The notes beneath the pieces were generated by a model, which searched no databases, had not been told where the DNA came from, and worked only from the letters and a program-made list of their open reading frames with translations. The position numbers and the translations under genes are program-made. From assembly GCA_024742695.1 (NCBI GenBank), contig JANSXY010000013.1, positions 1-64,000 of the forward strand: DNA of 64,000 nt, written 5' to 3'. Source of the DNA: Paracoccaceae bacterium. Lineage in GTDB: Bacteria; Pseudomonadota; Alphaproteobacteria; Rhodobacterales; Rhodobacteraceae. Shown here piece by piece: positions 30,000 to 43,403 of the stretch; position 1 is the stretch's first letter, and every line of letters begins with the position of its first letter.

Positions 30000-30614
30000 T
30001 CAGTGCCTGTAGATATCGGCCTCGTCATCCCAGCCCAGCAGGTCGAGTTCCGCCCGCACCGGCAGGAAGCCGAAACAGGCCTCGGCCAGCGCCGTCCGGC
30101 CCTCGCGTGCCAGCCGGGTCTCCAGCTCGGCCTTGAGCCGGTGCAGGTAGAGCACATCGGTGGCCGCATAGTCCATCTGCGCGTCGGTCAGGTCGGTGGC
30201 GCCCCAGTCGGAGGTCTGCTGCTGCTTCGAGATGTCGATCCCGGCGAGATCCTGAAGAAGATACTTCAGCCCGTGCCGGTCGGTATAGGTGCGCACCATC
30301 TTCGAGGCGATCTTGGTGCACCAGACGGGCGCGCAGGTCACGCCGAAGGTGGCCTTCAGCACCGCGATGTCGAACCGGCCGAAATGGAACAGCTTGGTGG
30401 TGCCGGGATCGGCCAGCATCGCGCAGAGATTCGGCGCCTCGGCCTGGCCCTTGCCGATCTGGACGAGATGCGCGTCGCCGTCGCCGGCGGACAGCTGCAC
30501 AAGGCACAGCCTGTCGCGCGCGGGGTTCAACCCCATCGTCTCGGTGTCGATCGCCACGACAGGGCCAAGGTCCAGCCCGTCGGGCAGATCGTTTCTGTGA
30601 AGATGTATCGTCAT
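30000..30614 (-). CDS. Ribonuclease D-like 3'-5' exonuclease (short form)
   Basis: DEDD-family exonuclease for RNA 3' ends. ATG 30614 (MTIHLHRND) gives 204 residues. The first acidic motif is VAIDTETMGLN, the second FHFGRFDIAVL, and the third YAATDVLYLHRL. The HRDC domains of E. coli RNase D are absent, as in the short alphaproteobacterial form. It lies 27 bases downstream of the tRNA-Leu gene on the same strand, an apt neighbour for a tRNA-trimming enzyme, though co-transcription is only inferred. Confidence 0.88.
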   Translation of the reverse strand: MTIHLHRNDLPDGLDLGPVVAIDTETMGLNPARDRLCLVQLSAGDGDAHLVQIGKGQAEAPNLCAMLADPGTTKLFHFGRFDIAVLKATFGVTCAPVWCTKIASKMVRTYTDRHGLKYLLQDLAGIDISKQQQTSDWGATDLTDAQMDYAATDVLYLHRLKAELETRLAREGRTALAEACFGFLPVRAELDLLGWDDEADIYRH

Positions 30615-30641
30615 GCGACCCCCCGTGGTAGGCGAAGGGTC

Positions 30642-30726
30642 TGGTGCCCAGGAGAGGACTCGAACCTCCACGCCTTGCGGCACACGGACCTGAACCGTGC
30701 GCGTCTACCAATTCCGCCACCTGGGC
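30642..30726 (-). tRNA. tRNA-Leu (anticodon CAG)
   Basis: Read on the minus strand: acceptor stem GCCCAGG pairs with CCTGGGC, discriminator A, and an encoded CCA end. The anticodon stem CACGG/CCGTG encloses loop TTCAGGT, giving anticodon CAG (plus-strand 30690-30692) for CUG codons. There is a long class II variable arm (about GTGCCGCAAGGCGT) and a T arm GGAGG-TTCGAGT-CCTC. CUG is a dominant Leu codon in this GC-rich sequence. Confidence 0.97.
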
Positions 30727-30870
30727 AGGTGTCGTGGAGGGCGATGTATAGGCGCGCAGCGGGGCTGTCAACGGGGGTTTTCTCGGCCCCGCGGCAGGTG
30801 ATTGCGCCTTGTTCCGAAAGGGTCTTGGCGGTAATCAGGGGCCGGGTTTCGACAGCGAAAGGCCTCGCCC

Positions 30871-31860
30871 ATGTCCAGGTTGGTCACGATCTACGGCGGT
30901 TCGGGATTCGTCGGGCGCTACATCGCGCGGCGTATGGCGAAAGCGGGCTGGCGCGTGCGCGTCGCCGTGCGCCGCCCGAACGAGGCGCTGTTCGTGCGGC
31001 CCTATGGCGTCGTCGGCCAGGTGGAGCCGGTGCCCTGCAACATCCGTGACGACGCGTCGGTGCGCGCCGCGATGGAGGGTGCGGACGCGGTGGTGAACTG
31101 CGTCGGCATCCTCAACGAGATCGGCCGCAACCGGTTTGCCGCCGTCCAGGCCGAAGGTGCGGGCCGGGTGGCGCGGATCGCCGCCGAAGAGGGCGTGGCG
31201 CGGCTTGTCCATGTCTCGGCGATCGGGGCGGACCCGCAGGGCGCGTCGGACTACGCGCGCACCAAGGCGCTGGGCGAGGCGGCCGTGACCGAGGCGTTCC
31301 CGGGTGCGGTGATCCTGCGGCCCTCGGTGATCTTCGGAACCGAGGACCAGTTCTTCAACCGCTTCGCGGGCATGGCGCGGCTGGGGCCGATCCTGCCGGT
31401 GGTCGGCGCCGGCACCCGGTTCCAGCCGGTCTACGTGGATGACGTGGCCCAGGCGGCGGTGGCCGGGGTTCTGGGCCGTGCGGCGCCCGGTGTCTACGAG
31501 CTTGGCGGACCCGACGTGGAAACCTTCCGCGCCCTGATGGGCCGGATGCTGGCCGTGATCGGCCGGCGGCGGCTGGTTGCGAACATCCCGTTCTGGGTGG
31601 CCCGGATCATGGCGTTCGGCCTCGACATGGTGCAGGCGGTCAGCGGCGGGCTGATCGAGAACAAGATGCTGACCCGCGACCAGGTCAGGAACCTGGCCCT
31701 CGACAACGTTGTCGCGGATGACGCGAAGGGCTTTGCCGATCTCGGGATCGAGCCGACGCCGATGGCCTCCGTCCTGCCGGAATACCTGTGGCGGTTCCGG
31801 CCATCGGGGCAATACTTCACGATCAAGGCTTCGGCGAAGAACCTGCGCAAGCCGTCCTGA
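30871..31860 (+). CDS. Complex I NDUFA9-subunit-family / NAD(P)-binding epimerase-like protein
   Basis: Atypical short-chain dehydrogenase related to the NDUFA9 accessory subunit of respiratory complex I. The 329-residue protein has an N-terminal Rossmann motif [17 protein letters not shown] and family-typical [26 protein letters not shown] and [12 protein letters not shown]. The catalytic YxxxK is replaced by [11 protein letters not shown] (Y and K present with spacing of three). It is translationally coupled to uppP (TGATG). The precise role is unknown. Confidence 0.85.
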   Translation: MSRLVTIYGGSGFVGRYIARRMAKAGWRVRVAVRRPNEALFVRPYGVVGQVEPVPCNIRDDASVRAAMEGADAVVNCVGILNEIGRNRFAAVQAEGAGRVARIAAEEGVARLVHVSAIGADPQGASDYARTKALGEAAVTEAFPGAVILRPSVIFGTEDQFFNRFAGMARLGPILPVVGAGTRFQPVYVDDVAQAAVAGVLGRAAPGVYELGGPDVETFRALMGRMLAVIGRRRLVANIPFWVARIMAFGLDMVQAVSGGLIENKMLTRDQVRNLALDNVVADDAKGFADLGIEPTPMASVLPEYLWRFRPSGQYFTIKASAKNLRKPS

Positions 31861-32654
31861 TGGGCGGGGGCAACACCTTCGCCGCGGCGCTTCTCGGCCT
31901 GCTCGAGGGGCTGACGGAGTTCATTCCGGTCTCGTCGACCGGGCATCTTTTGCTGGCCGGGCATTTCATCGGTTTCGAAAGCGCGGGAAACACCTTCGAG
32001 GTGGTCATCCAGCTTGGCGCGATCCTGGCGGTCTTCGGCGTCTATGCCGCGCGGATCGGCCGGATCGCCGTGGCGCTGCCAAGCGATCCCGCGGCGCGCA
32101 ACTTCGCCGTGGCGATCCTGCTGGCCTTCCTGCCGGCGGTGGTCATCGGGATCATGGCGCATGAGGTGATCAAGACGGTGCTGTTCGAGACGCCCTCGCT
32201 GATCGCCTGGATGCTGATCCTGGGCGGGGTGGTGCTGATCGTGGTCGATCGTCTGCCGCTTCGCCCCCGCCATACCGAGGCAGAACGCTTCCCGCTTGGC
32301 ATGGCCTTCGGAATCGGCCTGTGCCAGTGCCTTGCGATGATCCCCGGCGTCTCACGCTCCGGCGCCACGATCGTGGGCGCGCTGGCGCTGGGCGCCGACA
32401 AGCGATCGGCGGCCGAGTTTTCCTTCTTCCTCGCCATGCCGACCATGCTGGGCGCGGTCACCTACGATCTGTATGTCAACCGCGCGGTGCTCGACGGCGC
32501 CGCCTGGGGCGAGATCGCGATCGGCTTCGGCGCGGCCTTCGTCGCGGCGCTGGTCGTCGTGAAGAGCCTTCTGGCCTATGTCAGCCGCTATGGCTACGCG
32601 CTGTTCGGCTGGTGGCGAATCATCGTCGGCGTGATTGTTCTGGCCGCGCTGTGA
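31860..32654 (+). CDS. uppP: Undecaprenyl-diphosphatase (bacitracin resistance protein)
   Basis: Inner-membrane enzyme recycling undecaprenyl pyrophosphate for peptidoglycan and surface polysaccharide synthesis. ATG 31860 overlaps the preceding stop; the product is 264 residues with about eight membrane segments. Both catalytic motifs are present: [15 protein letters not shown] (about 15-29) and [10 protein letters not shown] (about 161-170). Length matches the family. The enzyme would support the polysaccharide locus at 13-24 kb as well as cell wall synthesis. Confidence 0.96.
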   Translation: MGGGNTFAAALLGLLEGLTEFIPVSSTGHLLLAGHFIGFESAGNTFEVVIQLGAILAVFGVYAARIGRIAVALPSDPAARNFAVAILLAFLPAVVIGIMAHEVIKTVLFETPSLIAWMLILGGVVLIVVDRLPLRPRHTEAERFPLGMAFGIGLCQCLAMIPGVSRSGATIVGALALGADKRSAAEFSFFLAMPTMLGAVTYDLYVNRAVLDGAAWGEIAIGFGAAFVAALVVVKSLLAYVSRYGYALFGWWRIIVGVIVLAAL

Positions 32655-32780
32655 GGGACTTCGGCGATATTGGGTATCTATTACTGACCTATATTTGCGT
32701 CTGATTCCGCTCACCCACAGCATCACGGACCGATTATTCCGATTTTAGGTCACATAAACTGACTTTTCTTTCGCCGCGGC

Positions 32781-32797
32781 TGGGCGTAGACCATGCA
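32781..32797 (+). promoter_or_regulatory. Weak sigma-54-like -24/-12 site upstream of gltD
   Basis: A GG (32783-32784) and GC (32795-32796) pair sits with the required ten-base spacing, within TGGGCGTAGACCATGCA. Apart from the GG-N10-GC frame only a few consensus bases match. The predicted start would leave a leader of about 19 bases before ATG 32827. Region 32655-32780 is AT-rich and may instead hold a sigma-70 promoter. Confidence 0.2.
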
Positions 32798-32826
32798 GGC
32801 TCGCGGGGCGCAGGGGAGGTGAGGCA

Positions 32827-34260
32827 ATGGCCAAGCAACAGATGCTGAAGTTCGTGACGGTCGGCAAGGAGATGCCCGCCAAGCGCGAGGCCGAACAGCG
32901 CACCCATGACTTCGACGAGATCTACGGCGACTACGCGCGCGAAAAGGCGGCCGAGCAGGCCGGGCGATGCAGCCAGTGCGGCGTGCCCTATTGCCAGTCG
33001 CATTGTCCGTTGCACAACAACATCCCGGACTGGCTGCGCCTGACCGCCGAGGGCCGGTTGCAGGAGGCCTACGAGCTCAGCCAGGCCACCAACACCTTCC
33101 CGGAAATCTGCGGCCGGATCTGCCCGCAGGACCGGCTGTGCGAAGGCAACTGCGTGATCGAACAGTCCGGCCACGGCACGGTGACGATCGGCGCGGTGGA
33201 AAAATACCTGACCGACATGGCCTGGGACCAGGGCTGGGTGCGGCCGATCGTGGCGGCCGCCGAGCGCGGCGAAAGCGTGGCGATCATCGGCGCCGGGCCG
33301 GGCGGCCTTGCCGCCGCCGACCGGCTGCGCCGGGCCGGCGTGCAGGTCACGGTCTACGATCGCTACGACCGGGCCGGCGGGCTGATGACCTACGGCATCC
33401 CCGGCTTCAAGCTGGAAAAGGACGTGGTCGGCAAGCGCATCGAGCAACTCGAGAAGGGCGGCGTGCAGTTCGTGCTGAACTGCAATGTCGGCGAAGACAT
33501 CAGTTTCGATGCGATCCGCGGAAAGCACGACGCGGTGCTGATCGCCACCGGCGTCTACAAGTCGCGCGACCTCGGCGGGCCGGGCGCGGGGGCGGCGGGC
33601 ATCGTGCGCGCGATCGATTACCTGACCGCGTCGAACCGCAAGGGTTTCGGCGACGAGGTGGCGGACTACGACTCGGGCGAATTGAACGCCGAGGGCAAGC
33701 GCGTGGTGGTGATCGGCGGCGGCGACACCGCGATGGATTGCGTGCGCACCGCTGTCCGGCAGGGCGCGGTAAGCGTCAAGTGCCTTTACCGCCGCGACCG
33801 CGCGAACATGCCCGGCAGCCAGCGCGAGACCCAGAACGCCGAGGAAGAGGGCGTCGAGTTCGTCTGGCTGTCGGCGCCCAAGGGCTTCGCGGGTGATCCG
33901 GTCGAGGGCGTCATGGTGCAGAAGATGCGGCTGGGCGCGCCCGACGCCACCGGCCGGCAAAGCCCCGAGGTGATCGAGGGCGCGGACTATGTCGAACCCG
34001 CCGACCTGGTGATCAAGGCGCTGGGTTTCGAACCCGAGGATCTGCCGGCGCTGTGGGGCGTTCCGGAACTGGCGGTGACGCGGTGGGGCACGATCCGCGC
34101 CGATTTCCGCACCCACGAAACCAGCCTGCCGGGCGTCTATGCCGTGGGCGACATCGTGCGCGGGGCGTCGCTTGTCGTCTGGGCGATCCGCGACGGGCGC
34201 GAGGCGGCGGATTCGATCCTCGCCTATCTCGACCAGCCCGCGACCGTCGCGGCGGAATGA
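32827..34260 (+). CDS. gltD: Glutamate synthase [NADPH] small subunit
   Basis: Supplies electrons from NADPH to GltB for glutamate formation from glutamine and 2-oxoglutarate. The 477-residue protein has N-terminal Cys clusters for two [4Fe-4S] centres (CSQCGVPYCQSHCPL, ICGRICPQDRLCEGNC), an FAD site (IIGAGPGGLAAADRL) and an NADPH site (VIGGGDTAMDCVRT). GGAGGTGAGG precedes ATG 32827. It heads a five-gene coupled operon; three small genes separate it from gltB. Confidence 0.96.
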   Translation: MAKQQMLKFVTVGKEMPAKREAEQRTHDFDEIYGDYAREKAAEQAGRCSQCGVPYCQSHCPLHNNIPDWLRLTAEGRLQEAYELSQATNTFPEICGRICPQDRLCEGNCVIEQSGHGTVTIGAVEKYLTDMAWDQGWVRPIVAAAERGESVAIIGAGPGGLAAADRLRRAGVQVTVYDRYDRAGGLMTYGIPGFKLEKDVVGKRIEQLEKGGVQFVLNCNVGEDISFDAIRGKHDAVLIATGVYKSRDLGGPGAGAAGIVRAIDYLTASNRKGFGDEVADYDSGELNAEGKRVVVIGGGDTAMDCVRTAVRQGAVSVKCLYRRDRANMPGSQRETQNAEEEGVEFVWLSAPKGFAGDPVEGVMVQKMRLGAPDATGRQSPEVIEGADYVEPADLVIKALGFEPEDLPALWGVPELAVTRWGTIRADFRTHETSLPGVYAVGDIVRGASLVVWAIRDGREAADSILAYLDQPATVAAE

Positions 34261-34976
34261 GGTTGGCCGCGATGCGCCCCCTCGCTGTCGCCGCCATGCT
34301 GGCGGCATTGACCCCGGCCACGCCCGCGGCAGCCGGGGCCTTCACCCCGCCGGCGGGCTGCGAGGGGTTCATGACCGTGCAGTTGAAGAACTGCACGGTC
34401 GGCAACTACTACCGCTGTTCTGCCGATCCGGCCGGCGACAGCCGGTCGACCTATTTCGATGGCGAAGGCCCCTATTTCACCAGCCGGATCGATGCCGAGA
34501 CGCGCTGGATGGAAAGCTACGATCACATCGCCGACGAATGGGACTACCTCGAACCCGAGGCTGCCGATCACGCCTCGTTCACCCAGCTTCTGGCGACCGG
34601 GCGCGACGATTTCGATTTTTCCACGACTTCGGAACACGGGGAAACCCGCCGCTATGTCGGCTACGACAGGCTGACCGGCGAGAGCGTGCGGATCGACGGC
34701 ATCGCGCTGGAGCGCACGGAATTCGACGTGACCGCCTATGACGAGGCCGGCACCCCGCTCTGGCGCCGGTCCGGCCGGCAGTTCATACATCGCGACTGGC
34801 GGCTGTTCCTGGCCGATACCGAGACCTTCGAGACCGCCGCGGGCGAGGCCATCGCGACCGAGGATACCCCGGTGGACTTCGCGCTGCCGGGCGAACGCGG
34901 CTTCATGACGACCGATCCGATGTACGGCTGCTCGATGATGATGACCGGCCTGCCGGTCCTGAGGGTGGCGCAATGA
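34257..34976 (+). CDS. Hypothetical secreted protein in the glt operon
   Basis: 239 residues, starting at ATG 34257 that overlaps the gltD stop (ATGA). A signal peptide is visible (MRLAAMRPLAVAAMLAALTPATPAAAGA), so the product is probably periplasmic. The mature part has Cys residues at CEGF, KNCTVGNYYRC and YGCSMMM, suggesting disulfides, and is rich in acidic and aromatic residues. I recognise no enzyme motif. Tight coupling to gltD and the following GFA gene indicates co-regulation with nitrogen assimilation, but no function can be named. Confidence 0.8.
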   Translation: MRLAAMRPLAVAAMLAALTPATPAAAGAFTPPAGCEGFMTVQLKNCTVGNYYRCSADPAGDSRSTYFDGEGPYFTSRIDAETRWMESYDHIADEWDYLEPEAADHASFTQLLATGRDDFDFSTTSEHGETRRYVGYDRLTGESVRIDGIALERTEFDVTAYDEAGTPLWRRSGRQFIHRDWRLFLADTETFETAAGEAIATEDTPVDFALPGERGFMTTDPMYGCSMMMTGLPVLRVAQ

Positions 34977-35413
34977 AACGGCTGACCGGGCATTGCCTGT
35001 GCGGCGCCGTCACGCTTGATGTCGCGCCCGCGAAAGAGGTGCTGACGGCGTGCAACTGCGAAAACTGCCGACGCTGGACCGGAGGCGTGAACTTCACCTT
35101 CGAGGTCGAGGCCGAAACCGCGCGGATCGACGGGCCGGTACGGACCTATTCACCCGAAAACTGGGCCGAGCGGGCTTTCTGCGGCGCCTGCGGATCGGGC
35201 ATCTCCTATCGCTTCACCGGGGACGGTCCGTTGAACGGTCTTCTGAAGGTGTCGGCCGGTCTGTTTGACGACGCCGGTGGCCGCCGGCTGGGGACAGAGT
35301 TCTTCGCCGACCAGCGCCCGGCGGCCTTCAACCTCGGCCAGCCGCATCCGACGATGACCGCGGCCGAGGTTGCCGCGGTGCTCGGCCCGGACTTGCCGGA
35401 GGGCAAGCCATGA
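34973..35413 (+). CDS. GFA-family zinc protein, first copy
   Basis: Member of the Gfa / CENP-V family (glutathione-dependent formaldehyde-activating enzyme-like, PF04828), 146 residues. Zinc-ligand Cys residues follow the family pattern: GHCLCGAVTL, CNCENCRRWTG and CGACGSGISYRF. Most members are not proven formaldehyde-binding enzymes, so only fold and zinc binding are supported. Start and stop overlap both neighbours by four bases. The second copy directly downstream looks like an ancient tandem duplicate. Confidence 0.85.
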   Translation: MKRLTGHCLCGAVTLDVAPAKEVLTACNCENCRRWTGGVNFTFEVEAETARIDGPVRTYSPENWAERAFCGACGSGISYRFTGDGPLNGLLKVSAGLFDDAGGRRLGTEFFADQRPAAFNLGQPHPTMTAAEVAAVLGPDLPEGKP

Positions 35414-35894
35414 CGGAACGGACCGGGGGGTGCATGTGCGGCGCGGTGCGGTTCACCGCGACCGAGGTGCCCGACAGGATCGGCGCCTGCCATTGCGAGA
35501 TGTGCCGCCGCTGGACCGGCTCGGCGCTTCTTGGCGTGACCATCCCGCTGGAGAAGGTCGAATGGGACGGCGAAGACCACATCGGCCGCATCCAAAGCTC
35601 GCACTGGGCCGAACGCGGGTTCTGCACGAAATGCGGCAGCGGCCTGTATTTCCGGGTGACGATGGAAGGCGACTATTCCGGCGGCATCGAACTGCCCGTC
35701 GGCGTTTTCGATGATCCGAACGGCTTCGTGCTGAGCAACGAGATCTACATCGACCACAAGCCCGACAGCTTTGCCTATGCCGGCGAGGGCCGCAAGCTCA
35801 TGACCCGGCAGGACTGCATCGACAAGTTCGCCGTCCTCGCGGACGCGCCGCAAAACGCCGCCCCGACGGGCCCGTCCGAGAAGGAGGAAACGAG

Positions 35895-35898
<4 letters not shown>
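35410..35898 (+). CDS. GFA-family zinc protein, second copy
   Basis: 162 residues with the same Cys pattern as its neighbour: GGCMCGAVRF, CHCEMCRRWTG, FCTKCGSGLYFR. The two copies share the order of motifs but differ widely elsewhere, so they have probably diverged in ligand. ATGA overlaps link it to the first copy and to gltB. The conserved placement inside a glt operon is more informative than the family name. Confidence 0.85.
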
Positions 35899-40253
<4,355 letters not shown>

Positions 40254-40256
40254 CGG

Positions 40257-40282
40257 AAAGGGGGCCCGCGGGCCCCCTTTTT
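40257..40282 (+). terminator. Rho-independent terminator of the glt operon
   Basis: AAAGGGGGCCC (40257-40267) pairs perfectly with GGGCCCCCTTT (40270-40280) over a two-base loop region, followed by further T residues (TTTTT at 40278-40282). It begins four bases after the gltB stop. This is the most canonical intrinsic terminator in the window. Confidence 0.92.
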
Positions 40283-40349
40283 CACGCACCGCGGAATCGT
40301 CCCGGCGCGGGCCGCTTGACCCCGCGGGGCGCGCATGGTTCCTCGCCTC

Positions 40350-41108
40350 ATGGCACGGAAGACGACACCAGCGAAACGGCGCAAGACGGCCTCGAAGGCG
40401 GGGGCGAGACCCGCGGCCGGGCGGTGGTTCGGCTGGCCGGGGCTGGCGGCGATCCGGCGCTGGCTGTTGCGCGGGGCGCTGGGGCTGGTGGCCCTCGTCC
40501 TCGCCTGGGTGCTGGCCTATGCCGTCGTCAATCCGCCGGTCACGCCCTACATGCTGGCCGAGCGGATGCGGCACGGCCCGCTGGCGCGCGACTGGGTGCC
40601 GATCGAGGCGATGGCCCCGGTCCTGCCGCGCGCGGTCGTGGCGGCGGAGGATGCCAATTTCTGCCTGCACTGGGGCTTCGACATGGCCGCGATCCGCGCC
40701 GCGGTGGCCGAGGGCGGCACCCGCGGCGCATCGACCCTGACGCAGCAGACCGTCAAGAACGCGTTCCTGTGGCACGGGCGAAGCTGGCCCCGCAAGGCGG
40801 CCGAGGCGCTTCTCACCCCGGTGGTGGAGGTGGCCTGGCCGAAACGGCGGATCCTGGAAATCTATCTCAACATCGCGGAATTCGATACCGGCGTGTTCGG
40901 CGTCGAGGCCGCGGCGCGGCGCTATTTCGAGACATCGGCAGCCGATCTGACGCCCGCGCAGGCCGCGCGGCTCGCCGCGCTGCTGCCCGATCCGAAGGGC
41001 CGCGACGCGGCGCGGCCCAGCGATTTCGTGCGGAACCGCGCCGCGGCGATCCTCGATGGCGCGGCGACGATCGCCGCCGACGGCCGGGACGACTGCTTTG
41101 CGGATTGA
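40350..41108 (+). CDS. mtgA: Monofunctional biosynthetic peptidoglycan transglycosylase
   Basis: Polymerises lipid II glycan strands (GT51). The product is about 252 residues from ATG 40350 (MARKTT); an ATG five codons upstream at 40335 is equally possible, and neither has a clear RBS. A Lys/Arg-rich cytoplasmic tail precedes one membrane anchor (LLRGALGLVALVLAWVLAYAVV). GT51 motifs follow: EDANFCLHWGFD with catalytic Glu, RGASTLTQQTVKNAFL, and KRRILEIYLNIAEF. No transpeptidase domain is present. Confidence 0.92.
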   Translation: MARKTTPAKRRKTASKAGARPAAGRWFGWPGLAAIRRWLLRGALGLVALVLAWVLAYAVVNPPVTPYMLAERMRHGPLARDWVPIEAMAPVLPRAVVAAEDANFCLHWGFDMAAIRAAVAEGGTRGASTLTQQTVKNAFLWHGRSWPRKAAEALLTPVVEVAWPKRRILEIYLNIAEFDTGVFGVEAAARRYFETSAADLTPAQAARLAALLPDPKGRDAARPSDFVRNRAAAILDGAATIAADGRDDCFAD

Positions 41109-41165
41109 TGGACCGGCCCGCGACGGCTATCACCAAGGGGTCTTCGCGGCCCCGAGCATTTCCCG

Positions 41166-41831
41166 ATGAACCGCCTCTACCATGTTCCCCTGTCCCCGTT
41201 CTGCCGCAAGGTGCGCCTGACCCTGGCGGAATAGCGGATCGAGGTGGAACTGGTCGAGGAACGCTACTGGGAGCAAAGCCCCGAGTTCCTGCGCCGCAAC
41301 CCCGCCGGCAAGGTGCCGATCCTGCGGATGGAACAGCGCGTGATGTCCGAAAGCCAGGCGATCTGCGAATATCTCGACGAGGTCGCGCCGGAACCGCCGC
41401 TGATGCCGCGCGGCCCCGACGCGCGCTACGAGGTGCGCCGGCTTTGCGCGTGGTTCGACGACAAGTTCCATGCCGAGGTGACCTCGAAGCTCTTGTACGA
41501 GCGGGTCAACAAGAAGCTGGCCAAGGCCGGCTATCCGGATTCGAAGAACGTGAAATCCGGCGCGGGGCGGATCAAGTACCACCTCGACTACATGGCCTGG
41601 CTGCTGGAACACCGCCGCTGGCTGGCCGGCGACGTGATGACGCTGGCGGATTTCGCCGCGGCGGCGCATCTGTCGGCGCTGGACTACATCTCGGATGTCG
41701 ACTGGAACCGGTCCGCCGCGGTCAAGGACTGGTACGCCAAGATCAAGTCGCGCCCGGCGTTCCGGTCGATCCTGGCCGACCAGGTGCCCGGTTTCCCGCC
41801 GCCGCCGCATTACGCGGACCTGGATTTCTGA
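41166..41831 (+). pseudogene. Glutathione S-transferase gene with an in-frame amber stop
   Basis: Reading from ATG 41166 gives MNRLYHVPLSPFCRKVRLTLAE, a TAG at 41232-41234, then RIEVELVEERYWEQSPEFLR and a normal GST through ADLDF at 41831 (221 codons). The thioredoxin-like N-terminal motif SPFCRK precedes the stop, and the rest, including ESQAICEYLDE and the helical C-terminal domain, is intact. Homologues usually have a Lys at this spot, so one AAG-to-TAG change would explain it. Restart at GTG 41244 would lose the catalytic beta-alpha unit. Either a very recent pseudogene or a sequencing error. Confidence 0.85.
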
Positions 41832-41842
41832 TATCCGTCGCG

Positions 41843-41863
41843 GCGGGGGTTTCACACCCCCGC
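41843..41863. repeat. GC hairpin plus GGGATATTT, Rhodobacteraceae-type intergenic element
   Basis: GCGGGGGT (41843-41850) pairs with ACCCCCGC (41856-41863) around TTCAC, followed by ACCCCCGTGGGATATTTCC. From general recollection, similar hairpin-CACCCCC-GGGATATTT sequences are widespread between genes in Rhodobacteraceae. It lies between the GST pseudogene and queG and may serve as the GST terminator. Confidence 0.6.
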
Positions 41864-41901
41864 ACCCCCGTGGGATATTTCCGGATCAAAATGGAGCGGG
41901 T

Positions 41902-42939
41902 TTGTCTGCCGATCTGAAGGCACGGATGGAGGCGCGGGCGCGGGCCGAGGGCTTCGCGGGGATGGGCGTTTGCCGGCCGGAGGCGATCGGGGACGCGGGC
42001 GCGCGGCTGGCGGCGTTCCTGGCCAAAGGCCGGCACGGGCAGATGGGCTGGATGGCCGAGCGCGCGGGCTGGCGCGCCGATCCGCGCGCGATGTGGCCCG
42101 AGGTGCGGAGCATCGTGATGCTGGCCGAGGCCTATACGCCGGATTTCGATCCGCTGGCGCTGCTGGAGCGGCGCGACCGCGCCGCGATCAGCGCCTATGC
42201 CCGTGGCCGGGACTACCACGACCTGGTGAAGAAGCGGCTGAAACGGCTGGGGCGCTGGCTGATCGACGCGGCGGGCGGCGAGATCAAGGTGTTCGTCGAT
42301 ACCGCGCCGGTGATGGAGAAGCCGCTGGCCGAGGCCGCCGGGCTGGGCTGGCAGGGCAAGCACACCAATCTTCTGGGCCGCGACCTGGGCAACTGGATCT
42401 TTCTGGGCGCGATCTTCACCACGCTCGATTTGCCGGCGGACGCGCCGGAGGAGCAGCGTTGCGGCACGTGCACCGCTTGCCTCGACATCTGCCCGACGCG
42501 GGCCTTTCCGGCGCCCTATCAGCTGGATGCGACGCGCTGCATTTCCTACCTGACGATCGAGCATCGCGGGCCGGTGGACGCAGGGCTGCGGCCGCTGATG
42601 GGCAACCGGATCTACGGGTGCGACGACTGCCTTGCGGTCTGCCCCTGGAACAAGTTCGCGGTGGCCGCGCGCGAGGCGGGCTATGCCGATCGGGTGGGGG
42701 AGCCGCCGCTGGCGGAGCTGGCCGGGCTGGACGACGCCGGGTTCCGGGCGCGGTTTTCCGGGTCTCCGATCAAGCGGATCGGGCGCGACCGGTTCGTCCG
42801 CAACGTCTGCTACGCGATCGGGAATTCCGGCCTGCCGGCGCTTCTGCCCGCCGTCCGCGCGCTTGTCGGCGATCCCGATCCGGCGGTGGCCGACGCCGCG
42901 CGCTGGGCGGTGGACCGCCTGTCGGGCGCGACACCCTAG
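41902..42939 (+). CDS. queG: Epoxyqueuosine reductase
   Basis: Cobalamin-dependent enzyme performing the last step of queuosine synthesis on tRNA. No in-frame ATG lies where homologues begin; TTG 41902 has GGAG upstream (41893-41896) and gives [10 protein letters not shown] at the N-terminus, 345 residues. ATG 41926 would truncate by eight residues. Cobalamin-site [26 protein letters not shown] and the two [4Fe-4S] motifs [13 protein letters not shown] and [11 protein letters not shown] are intact. The C-terminal HEAT-like part ([24 protein letters not shown]) is short, typical for the family. Confidence 0.93.
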   Translation: MSADLKARMEARARAEGFAGMGVCRPEAIGDAGARLAAFLAKGRHGQMGWMAERAGWRADPRAMWPEVRSIVMLAEAYTPDFDPLALLERRDRAAISAYARGRDYHDLVKKRLKRLGRWLIDAAGGEIKVFVDTAPVMEKPLAEAAGLGWQGKHTNLLGRDLGNWIFLGAIFTTLDLPADAPEEQRCGTCTACLDICPTRAFPAPYQLDATRCISYLTIEHRGPVDAGLRPLMGNRIYGCDDCLAVCPWNKFAVAAREAGYADRVGEPPLAELAGLDDAGFRARFSGSPIKRIGRDRFVRNVCYAIGNSGLPALLPAVRALVGDPDPAVADAARWAVDRLSGATP

Positions 42940-43009
42940 CCAAACCGCGCGCCATACCCCATCCTCGAGGCGGGGCAGCGAGGCCCCAGGCAAATCGAAG
43001 GAGGATCGC

Positions 43010-43207
43010 ATGAGCCGTCATCCCGTCGATCATCGGACACCCCCCGAGGGTGGCCGTACGGAGCATTTCGCGCAGGTCGAGCGCCAGTCGGGCGCGGCCG
43101 GCAGCCACCCGGCCAGCCGGGCGCTGCATCGCCGTCCGGCCGCGCGCGGCGCGGGCCAGTCCCGTGTTGCCGCCTATGCCAGGATCGAGCGCGGCCGCGA
43201 GGCCTGA
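43010..43207 (+). CDS. Small hypothetical basic protein, 65 residues
   Basis: ATG 43010 follows AAGGAGGATCGC, a near-perfect Shine-Dalgarno. The product is rich in Arg, His, Ala and Gly with no hydrophobic segment, ending AAYARIERGREA. I recognise no family. It lies 70 bases after queG in the same direction. The RBS strength is the main argument for translation; composition is ordinary for this genome, so it could be spurious. Confidence 0.45.
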   Translation: MSRHPVDHRTPPEGGRTEHFAQVERQSGAAGSHPASRALHRRPAARGAGQSRVAAYARIERGREA

Positions 43208-43403
43208 GGCCGGGCCGCGGCGCCGCGCTTGACCGCGCGCGGCGGCCGGTCTAGACGGGCGGCAGGGTGAAGGCCCCTGCCGCTCGCGGTCGGCATGACC
43301 ATGGTGAAGCCTTCGAGATCATTCCGTTCCCCGTGCCGACAGGGCCGGCGGATGGCAAGGCGAGCCCCATCCAGACATACCGGCCCGGAACAGGACGGAG
43401 ACG

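Noticed and set aside
41232-41234. Recoded stop codon (pyrrolysine or programmed readthrough) in the GST gene
   Set aside because: No pyl genes or readthrough context are visible. A simple nonsense change or sequencing error is the more economical explanation.
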